5,059 nt of DNA from Ruminococcus sp. GTDB taxonomy: Bacteria; Bacillota; Clostridia; Oscillospirales; Ruminococcaceae. The notes under the pieces were generated by a model, which saw nothing but the letters and a program-made list of their open reading frames with translations, was not told the origin of the DNA and ran no database searches. The stretch spans positions 13,926 to 18,984 of the forward strand of contig JAAVHK010000007.1 of the NCBI GenBank assembly GCA_014799765.1, written 5' to 3'. Shown piece after piece: positions 1 through 5,059 of this stretch (position 1 is the first letter of the stretch; every line of letters starts with the position of its first letter). The position numbers and the translations under genes are program-made.

Positions 1-39
1 GTAGCTTCTGTTATGGAAGTTGTAGTTGTTTCTTCAGAA
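1..39 (-). repeat. 39-bp direct repeat, copy 2 (copy 1 at 178-216)
   Basis: Bases 1-39 match 178-216 at every position but one (A at 13, G at 190). Both copies are in the same frame and encode SEETTTTS[T/I]TEAT. A shorter related block starts at 277 and matches for about 24 bases with one difference. The spacing between the two full copies is 177 bases (59 codons), so a larger higher-order repeat may continue beyond the left edge. Confidence 0.8.
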
Positions 40-1316
40 ATAGCTGTAGTAGCTTTTGTTATATCTGAAGTTGTAGTAGTAGTTGCTGGAGCTTCAGTTG
101 TTGTAGTTGTAGTAGCTTTAGCAGAAGTTGTAGATGTTGTTGTTACAGGAACTTCAGTTGTTGTTGTAGAAGTTTTAGTAGCTTCTGTTGTGGAAGTTGT
201 AGTTGTTTCTTCAGAAGTTGTAGGTGTTTCATCGGAAGTAGTAGTAGTAGTAGTTGTTGTTGTGGATTCTTCTGTTGTAGCTTCTGTTGTCGAAGTTGTA
301 ATTGTAGTTTCTGTAGTGGATTCTTCTGTTTCTTCAATTTCTTCGGAAGTTGCAGTAGTTGTTGTTATTGTAGTAATTTCTTCTTCGTCTTCGGAAGCTG
401 TAGTAGTTGTAGTAACTTCTTCTTCGTCTTCGGAAGCTATAGTTGTTGTAGTAACTTCTTCTTCGTCTTCGGAAGCCGTAGTAGTTGTAGTAACTTCTTC
501 TTCGTCTTCGGAAACTGAAGTAGTTGTAGTAACTTCTTCTTCAGGAACTGTAGTAGTTGTTGTTTCTTCTTCTGTATCAGTAGTAGAAGTTGTAACTTCT
601 TCACCGTCAGCTGTTGTAGTAGTTGTTGTATCGGAAGCTGTAGTAGTAGTAGTAGTAGTTCTTCTTCTTCTGGTTGTAGTAGTAACGGGTTCTTCGATAA
701 CGCCGTTTATTATGCTGAAGCTGAGGTCCTGAAATACTTGACCTTCAACGAGTTTTTCCGGAAGAGAGTTTTCAATTTCTTTAGTTTCTGCTTTTTGCTC
801 TTCAGGTACGTATTTTTTGTATTCGTTATCAATAGTATAGGAATTACCGGATACAACGTATTCAACTTCACTGATTTCTGTGATGTGTTCAATATCTTCT
901 TTATCTATGTAACCGATTATTGCTGAATTATTTTCGTCAAAAAGATTTTTTTCCTGATAGAGATATATGTTTAAATCCTGTTTATTTTCTTTATCAAAGT
1001 AAGGCATTGTAGTTTTTGGATCAAGTTTATCGTTGAATCTGAAATTAACATCTTGATCTGCTTTGATTCTGATACGTATTGTAGTAACTAATTTTGCTTT
1101 TGCTCCCGGAGATATAAGAACTATTGCACCGGTTGTATCATTCAATGTTACATGACTTCTATACTCTGAAGCTGTGCTTTCTGGATAATTATTATCTATA
1201 TCTTCATCTATTATTATATTATTAGGAATTAATGTATTTGCTGTAGAATGTATTTTTGGATTTATTGTACCAACCATTATTATTGCTGCTAAACCTGCGA
1301 TTATCTTTTTTAACAT
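1..1316 (-). CDS. Secreted Thr/Glu-rich repeat protein, function unknown (3' end cut by window edge)
   Basis: The frame is open from an ATG at 1316 to the left edge, giving 438 complete codons with no stop. The start is supported by a strong ribosome site 7 bases upstream and by a signal peptide (residues 1-26: KK, then a hydrophobic core, likely cleavage after STA). Residues 29-210 form a non-repetitive, probably beta-rich domain (for example AKLVTTIRIRIKADQDVNFRF) that I do not recognise. Residues 212-438 are low-complexity Thr/Glu/Ser sequence, about half Thr, with no Cys or aromatic residues. Acidic EDEEE units dominate up to about residue 320, and Thr/Ser-rich sequence follows. An RRRR cluster sits at 216-219. 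Such stretches usually act as extended, often O-glycosylated linkers or stalks in Gram-positive surface proteins. A further domain (dockerin, cohesin, sorting signal or catalytic module) may follow beyond the window. Early Ile codons are mostly ATA, unlike the upstream gene. The coding call is secure; the function is unknown. Confidence 0.9.
   Translation of the reverse strand, partial: MLKKIIAGLAAIIMVGTINPKIHSTANTLIPNNIIIDEDIDNNYPESTASEYRSHVTLNDTTGAIVLISPGAKAKLVTTIRIRIKADQDVNFRFNDKLDPKTTMPYFDKENKQDLNIYLYQEKNLFDENNSAIIGYIDKEDIEHITEISEVEYVVSGNSYTIDNEYKKYVPEEQKAETKEIENSLPEKLVEGQVFQDLSFSIINGVIEEPVTTTTRRRRTTTTTTTASDTTTTTTADGEEVTTSTTDTEEETTTTTVPEEEVTTTTSVSEDEEEVTTTTTASEDEEEVTTTTIASEDEEEVTTTTTASEDEEEITTITTTTATSEEIEETEESTTETTITTSTTEATTEESTTTTTTTTTSDETPTTSEETTTTSTTEATKTSTTTTEVPVTTTSTTSAKATTTTTTEAPATTTTTSDITKATTAISEETTTTSITEA
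178..216 (-). repeat. 39-bp direct repeat, copy 1 (copy 2 at 1-39)
   Basis: This is the partner of the block at the left edge, encoding SEETTTTSTTEAT in the Thr-rich segment. The identity spans exactly 39 bases and breaks off immediately on the side I can see. It has the same length as the unrelated acidic tandem unit at 354-548. Confidence 0.8.
354..548 (-). repeat. Five tandem 39-bp (13-residue) units, consensus EDEEEVTTTTTAS
   Basis: In reading order the units lie at 548-510 (VPEEEVTTTTSVS, divergent), 509-471, 470-432, 431-393 (EDEEEVTTTT[T/I]AS, nearly identical) and 392-354 (EDEEEITTITTTT, decaying). The three inner units differ from each other at only one to three bases, all in the Thr codons, which points to recent duplication or homogenisation. 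They encode residues 257-321. Each unit pairs a five-residue acidic block with a Thr block, so charge alternates along the stalk with a 13-residue period. Confidence 0.9.
1239..1316 (-). other. Signal peptide of the Thr/Glu-rich protein
   Basis: The first 26 residues have a classic Sec layout: MLKK at the start, a hydrophobic core IIAGLAAIIMVGTI, then a polar stretch ending H-S-T-A before Asn27. Small residues at -3 and -1 (Ser/Thr and Ala) fit signal peptidase I cleavage after Ala26. No lipobox cysteine is present, so this is not a lipoprotein. The exact cleavage site is inferred. Confidence 0.75.
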
Positions 1317-1323
1317 AAGAATT

Positions 1324-1332
1324 CTCCTCTCC
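1324..1332 (-). promoter_or_regulatory. Ribosome binding site of the Thr/Glu-rich protein
   Basis: On the minus strand this reads GGAGAGGAG, ending 7 bases before the ATG at 1316. It is a near-ideal Shine-Dalgarno site. It fixes the start codon and shows that the minus strand, not the Val-rich plus strand, is the coding strand. Confidence 0.9.
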
Positions 1333-1368
1333 GTGAATTTCGGTATTTATTATTGTTTAGTGATGTTC

Positions 1369-1401
1369 GGAACCAGTTTTTAATTTGTTTTTGTCGGTTC
1401 C
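1369..1401 (-). other. Possible 5'-leader stem-loop
   Basis: On the minus strand GGAACC (1401-1396) can pair with GGTTCC (1374-1369) across an A-rich loop of 21 bases. If transcription starts near 1403-1408, as the candidate -10 site suggests, this hairpin would form the very 5' end of the mRNA, where such stems often protect against decay. The stem is only 6 bp with a long loop, so it may be chance. Confidence 0.3.
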
Positions 1402-1409
1402 ATTTTCTG

Positions 1410-1423
1410 ATTATATTCTATCA
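1410..1423 (-). promoter_or_regulatory. Candidate promoter -10 region for the Thr/Glu-rich protein gene
   Basis: The minus strand reads TGATAGAATATAAT. It offers an extended -10 (TG-A-TAGAAT, 1423-1415) overlapping a perfect TATAAT (1415-1410). No good -35 box lies 16-18 bases upstream; the best is TGCAAA. The implied leader is about 90 bases. A promoter is expected here because a terminator separates this gene from the one upstream. The exact site is inferred. Confidence 0.45.
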
Positions 1424-1487
1424 TTATTTCAGTGATTTTTGCACTCTGAAAAAAAGAGATTTTCCATAAAAAATCAGGTATAAAAAC

Positions 1488-1509
1488 CGTAAATTTCCGG
1501 ATATTTACG
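1488..1509. promoter_or_regulatory. Near-perfect 22-bp dyad, operator-like
   Basis: Arms CGTAAAT (1488-1494) and ATTTACG (1503-1509) flank a central TCCGGA palindrome (1496-1501). Ten of 11 base pairs are symmetrical; only the T/T at 1495 and 1502 breaks the dyad. It sits between the terminator of the upstream gene and the candidate promoter of the downstream gene, about 65 bases upstream of the -10. Size and symmetry fit a dimeric regulator site, but no regulator is named by the sequence. It is not followed by a T-run on either strand, so it is not a terminator. Confidence 0.4.
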
Positions 1510-1525
1510 AAGAAGGTAAATATAT

Positions 1526-1561
1526 AAGAAAATCCCACCGGTATTTTCATACCAGTGGGAT
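1526..1561 (-). terminator. Rho-independent terminator of the M60 peptidase gene
   Basis: Two 12-base arms (1561-1550 and 1543-1532 in minus-strand order) pair with a single mismatch (1554/1539) around a 6-base loop. On the minus strand the stem is followed by TTTTCTT. It begins 11 bases after the TAA stop at 1575-1573. The stem base GTGGGAT/ATCCCAC is strong for such AT-rich surroundings. It separates the two genes into different transcripts, barring read-through. Confidence 0.85.
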
Positions 1562-1572
1562 ATATCTTTTAA

Positions 1573-4500
1573 TTATTCAGTGTCAGCCTTAGAGGATTCT
1601 TCCGGAGTTGATGTTGTTGTAGATGTAGTTGTTGCGTCGGAGGATTCTTTTTCAGTAGTAGTGGTTGTTGTGTCCTTATTGGCTTCTTTTTCTGTTGTAG
1701 TAGTTGTTGTTGCTGAATCTTCCTTATTAGTTGTAGTAGTTTTATTGTCAGAACTGCCGGCTATTGAACCAGGATTCTGATTATCGTCACTGAGTGTTAT
1801 GCGTGGCATCTTATCCTTGGCAGGAACTTTTTCAAGGAGTGAGTCACTTACGATACGCTGACCTTCACTTGTGAGAGCGTTGTTTACTCTGTAGAGTTCT
1901 ACACGGACTTCTTCAGGCCATTCCATTTTTTCAGCTTCTTCAGGAGTTATCCAGTAAATGAATGTACCTTCAGAAACATCTGTTATAATTGAACCGTCCG
2001 GAATTTCTGCCATGAGAACCTGATGTACCTGAACCTTTGTTTTATCGGCTTCTTCAAGAGCAGCTCTGATTTCTTCTTCAGTGAAACTTGTAAAATCTTG
2101 TTCAGGTGGCTGACCGACAACTCTTCCTTTCTCATTGTAGAGGATAACTGCATTGTAAGCCGGATTGCCCTTGTAGTTACCTATGAACACGTAAGAATCT
2201 TTCGGAATAAAGATGTTATTTTCCGAATCGAGTACGTAATCGTTATTGAGCTGTCCGAATAAAGTAGCATCCTTTCCATCTTCGGATTCTGTTGATTTGC
2301 TGAAGTAAACGTTGTCACCTGTTACGCCAAGTACATCAAATTCTGAGATATAAATTGTTTCGTCGTTCTTATCTAAAATCTGTATTTTTATTTCAGAAGT
2401 TTCATAAGAAGCTATATACTTGCTGTCAGGTTTTGAGAAGTAAATAATGCCGTCTTTGTTAAATGTAGCACCTTTTTCTTGGTTAACTTCGCCTGTTTCA
2501 TCTTGTAATACATTCTGCCAGTTACCATATTCGTCTTTTACGTATACAGCACATTTCTTAACAGCTGAATCTTTGAATTGTTCAGGTGTTGCAATCTTGA
2601 TACCGCATATAACCTGTGGTTCATTGAAGTTTACATAGATATTTGGTTCACCCTTAACGGTTGATTCAAAATATGTGTTTATGTTGTCGTCGAATGCTTT
2701 TATAATGGAGTCATCTTTTACAGGATGACAGTTCATGCTTTCTGCGGTAGGATTATTTGTAGTGATTTTGGAATTGAAGTATGCACTTGGTTTTGATTCA
2801 GTGCTATTTTCAGAAGTTTCTTCGTAATAGTCAGAAGTGATAGTCCAGTTTGTCTTTGCAAGACTTCCGTCGTGTTGAATCTTGGTTCTCATTGTCTCAG
2901 CTGTATTTGAGTAATTAAGATACTGGTCAACTGCAACAACCTTGTAAAATACAGTACGGTTATTGAAAGCTGTAACGGTATCAACATAAGTTTTCTTGCC
3001 CTGTAAGAATGTTACCGGAGTTTCTTTAACGTCACCGCCGGATATAGTACAACGTCTGATTTCATAGCCGAGGATATCAGCATCACTGTATGCACTGTTT
3101 GTATTGATTGTAAGAGTAACTCTGTTAGCCTCATTGCCTCTGCCTGTTTCGATATCAACGCTGTTTATGATAGTATCTGTTTTTTTGTCTTCTTTTAAGA
3201 AGCTTTTTGCTGAACCGTTCTTAGCGATAATACGTGAGTTTTCGTTAGCATACTGAATAGCTCTTGTTTCATCCGGAAACTGTGAAGCATATAATTCTGT
3301 TGTCAGGTCCGGAGTTTTACCCCAGCGTCTGAAGAATTCAAGAACATTTTTTCCTGATGCTGCACAAGCTAATCTCATAAGATTCTGGTCAGTACCGCCA
3401 TTGAGTTCAAGATTAAGTTTTAAATCTGTTTCCTTTTTAACATTATTAGCTTTTGAAGGATTTCTTGAATACTGGTCCATTTTTGCATAGAAGAGATTCT
3501 TGATGATGTCAGTGTGTGTGTCGTAAGTCTTGAAGTTGTAGTCGTTATCGAAAGCAAGGTGTAACTGCCAGTACATACCAAGCTGTGTACCCTGGTCAGC
3601 CTGACCGCTTGTATTTGAAGTAACTTTTTTGTAAATGTTCGTGTAGTTCAGTCTTGAACCTTCGTTCTTATCCTGAGCCTGTGCAAGCATTGAGAAGTAG
3701 TTATTTGTGATTTCAGGTACAGCATAGCTTGAGTCATTTAGACAGTGACCGATTTCGTGTGCGATACCCCATCCGAAGTAGCTACCGCTCTGGTATTTGC
3801 CGTTTTCGTCAGCCTGAACGCCTTCGCATCTTACCATATCCGGTACTGAACCATACTGGATACCGATATGATTTCCGGCAGCGTACATGAACGCACCCTG
3901 GAACATTCTCTGATAGCGGATATTCAGATGCTTATTAGGTATCTTGTCAACAACGGCTGTAGCGTCGTCACTCATGCCCTTGTGCTGATAGAAGAACTTA
4001 ACCATTTTTTCCATAGCGTCCATTGAATTTATGAGTTTTTCAGCACGGTCTGTAGGTGAGCCATTGCCTAAGCCTGCGAGTATCTGAGTTGCAGGAAGTG
4101 AATACATCATTGTATCATCAAGAATATCCGTGGCACCTAAGATACAGAGTTCTGCATTGTAATCCATATCAAGATAAGAATTTTTCTGCGAGTTCGCATC
4201 CTTTGCACCTTTATGAATTTCATTGTGCAGTTCAGGCATCTTTGCAACGTAAGCATCAAGTGCTTCAATATATTCAACAGCTTTTGCTACTTTTTCGTCA
4301 TGGTCATTCATCTGATAGATGTCAAGGAACGGAACGTTAGTACCACCTTCAACACGTACAGAATACCGCTCGTTTGATTCAGTAGTGTTTTGATATTGTA
4401 CATAGAGTGCACCGCCACCCTCTGCACTTGCAAGCTGAGGAGTAGGAATTGTGAATGTATTATCCCCTATTTTAAGTGATTGTTCATTGAGAAGTGTAAG

Positions 4501-5059
4501 TCCGCCTGATTCTGAATTGTACTGTGTTGCAATGAGTTTAATATTTGTGCCTTCGCCGGTTTTCATAATGTTGCCATCTGAGTTTTTACCGCCGACATAA
4601 ACTGTAATTTTTGTATTTGAACCAGCAGTAACGCCGAGAGGTTGCCATGCATTAAGACCGCCGTAATTACGGCTTGTGCCTGCTTCAATTGGGTCATGAG
4701 TAGTAATACCGTTGTGAACAACAACCGGAGGTGCCAATTTTTCTGACTTAAGTATTTTTTCTGCTGTGTTGAGTTCGTTTTCGAGCATAGCTCTTTCAGG
4801 ATTATATTCATCGTTTCTTGGGTCGGGAGTATTGATTTTTGTACGGAGTTCGTCAATCATTTCCTGAGTAACATTATCTTTAAGAACTGTATGGAGGTCA
4901 TCTTCATAGAGAGCCATTATCTCATCATATACTGGGTTGTATTCATAGAAAAGAATTTCTGAATAAGTAACTTCATTATGTCCGGGGTAGTTTCCGAACC
5001 AGATTTTAATTTTCTTACCCTTAAAGTGATTGAATGTTTTAATGTAGTATGTTTTGTTG
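1573..5059 (-). CDS. M60-family (enhancin-like) zinc metallopeptidase, secreted, multidomain (5' end cut by window edge)
   Basis: The frame is open from the right edge to TAA at 1573, giving 1161 complete codons (residue 1 = codon at 5058). Met48 (4917) has no ribosome site and follows coding sequence, so the true start and signal peptide lie outside. Visible order: tail of a probable discoidin/CBM32-like domain (1-45, KIKIWFGNYPG, SEILFYEY); helical linker (about 48-105); beta-sandwich typical of M60 proteins (about 109-238); catalytic domain (about 243-610) with GNHIGI at 395, HEIGH at 434-438 and Glu449 in EITNNYFS; Fn3-like domain (about 628-722); discoidin-like domain (about 756-916); C-terminal module (about 930-1090, with GTFIYWITPEEAEKMEW); Thr-rich tail (1107-1161). 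Characterised gut M60 enzymes cut mucin-type O-glycoproteins, and discoidin-like modules usually bind sugars. No LPXTG motif or dockerin is visible at the C-terminus. Family is firm; substrate is inferred. Confidence 0.95.
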   Translation of the reverse strand, partial: NKTYYIKTFNHFKGKKIKIWFGNYPGHNEVTYSEILFYEYNPVYDEIMALYEDDLHTVLKDNVTQEMIDELRTKINTPDPRNDEYNPERAMLENELNTAEKILKSEKLAPPVVVHNGITTHDPIEAGTSRNYGGLNAWQPLGVTAGSNTKITVYVGGKNSDGNIMKTGEGTNIKLIATQYNSESGGLTLLNEQSLKIGDNTFTIPTPQLASAEGGGALYVQYQNTTESNERYSVRVEGGTNVPFLDIYQMNDHDEKVAKAVEYIEALDAYVAKMPELHNEIHKGAKDANSQKNSYLDMDYNAELCILGATDILDDTMMYSLPATQILAGLGNGSPTDRAEKLINSMDAMEKMVKFFYQHKGMSDDATAVVDKIPNKHLNIRYQRMFQGAFMYAAGNHIGIQYGSVPDMVRCEGVQADENGKYQSGSYFGWGIAHEIGHCLNDSSYAVPEITNNYFSMLAQAQDKNEGSRLNYTNIYKKVTSNTSGQADQGTQLGMYWQLHLAFDNDYNFKTYDTHTDIIKNLFYAKMDQYSRNPSKANNVKKETDLKLNLELNGGTDQNLMRLACAASGKNVLEFFRRWGKTPDLTTELYASQFPDETRAIQYANENSRIIAKNGSAKSFLKEDKKTDTIINSVDIETGRGNEANRVTLTINTNSAYSDADILGYEIRRCTISGGDVKETPVTFLQGKKTYVDTVTAFNNRTVFYKVVAVDQYLNYSNTAETMRTKIQHDGSLAKTNWTITSDYYEETSENSTESKPSAYFNSKITTNNPTAESMNCHPVKDDSIIKAFDDNINTYFESTVKGEPNIYVNFNEPQVICGIKIATPEQFKDSAVKKCAVYVKDEYGNWQNVLQDETGEVNQEKGATFNKDGIIYFSKPDSKYIASYETSEIKIQILDKNDETIYISEFDVLGVTGDNVYFSKSTESEDGKDATLFGQLNNDYVLDSENNIFIPKDSYVFIGNYKGNPAYNAVILYNEKGRVVGQPPEQDFTSFTEEEIRAALEEADKTKVQVHQVLMAEIPDGSIITDVSEGTFIYWITPEEAEKMEWPEEVRVELYRVNNALTSEGQRIVSDSLLEKVPAKDKMPRITLSDDNQNPGSIAGSSDNKTTTTNKEDSATTTTTTEKEANKDTTTTTTEKESSDATTTSTTTSTPEESSKADTE
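1576..1749 (-). repeat. Thr-rich C-terminal tail of the M60 peptidase
   Basis: The last 58 residues (from Asp1104) alternate Thr blocks with short charged blocks, for example TTTTTTEKEANKD followed by TTTTTTEKESSDA, and end in EESSKADTE before the stop. The two TTTTTTEKE copies suggest internal duplication. The composition closely resembles the Thr-rich segment of the neighbouring gene. No domain follows, which is unusual for a segment that normally acts as a linker. It is predicted to be disordered and could be O-glycosylated. Confidence 0.85.
3712..3759 (-). other. Catalytic zinc site of the M60 peptidase (HEIGH-x10-E)
   Basis: Codons at 3759-3745 encode HEIGH, whose two His would bind zinc and whose Glu is the catalytic base. 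The codon at 3714-3712 encodes the third ligand, Glu449, ten residues later in PEITNNYFS. This fits the gluzincin pattern HExxH-x(8-28)-E of family M60. The preceding GWGIA and the following TNNxFS stretch are typical family neighbours. All key residues are intact, so the enzyme is predicted to be active. A Cys directly follows the second His. Confidence 0.93.

Larger units (their letters stand above)
3..683 (-). repeat. Low-complexity Thr/Glu/Ser coding tract (residues 212-438)
   Basis: This 681-base stretch consists largely of ACN (Thr) and GAA (Glu) codons in short runs such as TTTTTT and EEE, giving a protein segment with almost no hydrophobic or aromatic residues. It is expected to be disordered and extended. 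Codon-level runs such as (ACT)5 and (AGA)4 mean that length changes by slippage would stay in frame. The complementary strand reads as long Val/Ser runs, a by-product of the same triplets. The tract continues beyond the left edge. Confidence 0.9.

Noticed and set aside
354..548. CRISPR-like array in the regularly repeated region
   Set aside because: The units are directly adjacent without spacers, have multiple-of-three length and stay in frame, so they are protein-coding tandem repeats.
13..732. Plus-strand open frame encoding a long Val/Ser-rich protein
   Set aside because: It is the antisense image of the Thr/Glu codon tract: ACN and GAA become GTN and TTC, which cannot form stops. The minus strand has a signal peptide, a ribosome site and a sensible domain, and the plus frame has none.
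1427..1451. Operator-like inverted repeat TTTCAG/CTGAAA beside the candidate promoter
   Set aside because: The arms are short and the inner pairing needs a bulge. In AT-rich sequence this is easily chance, so it is not listed as a site.
1449..1475. Second terminator: GATTTT/AAAATC stem followed by T7 on the minus strand
   Set aside because: The stem is 6 bp with only two G-C pairs, and it lies well downstream of a much stronger terminator. At most it could catch read-through.
4915..4917. ATG at 4917 as the start of the M60 peptidase
   Set aside because: The frame stays open for 47 more codons to the window edge and encodes the end of a discoidin-like domain. No ribosome site or signal peptide is found at this Met.

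Overview
This AT-rich window carries parts of two genes, both read on the minus strand and both cut by a window edge. The likely source is an anaerobic gut Firmicute, most like Ruminococcus or related Oscillospiraceae. This rests on the AT-rich sequence, a GGAGAGGAG ribosome site, and secreted proteins with long Thr/Glu 'TTTTTT-E' segments, a style common in that group. It is an inference from style, not from a marker gene.

Layout from right to left, in the direction of transcription. Bases 5059-1573 encode the last 1161 residues of a large multidomain zinc peptidase of the M60 (enhancin-like) family. The visible part runs: end of a probable discoidin/CBM32-like domain, helical linker, beta-sandwich, catalytic domain with HEIGH-x10-E, Fn3-like domain, a second discoidin-like domain, a C-terminal module found with clostridial M60 proteins, and a Thr-rich tail ending at the stop. 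The true start lies beyond base 5059. A strong intrinsic terminator (1526-1561) follows the stop.

The gap 1317-1572 (256 bases) holds that terminator, a near-perfect 22-bp dyad (1488-1509), a candidate extended -10 promoter (about 1410-1423), a possible 5'-leader hairpin (1369-1401) and a clear ribosome binding site (1324-1332). The second gene therefore looks independently transcribed.

Bases 1316-1 encode the first 438 residues of a second exported protein: a signal peptide, a domain of about 180 residues that I do not recognise, then at least 227 residues of low-complexity Thr/Glu/Ser sequence that continues past the window edge. This segment contains a 13-residue (39-bp) tandem repeat and a further in-frame duplicated 39-bp block.

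M60 peptidases characterised in gut bacteria cut mucin-type O-glycoproteins, so the first gene probably acts outside the cell on host glycoproteins. The neighbour is a mucin-like, probably disordered surface or scaffold protein of unknown role. A functional link is suggested only by adjacency and by the shared Thr-rich segments.
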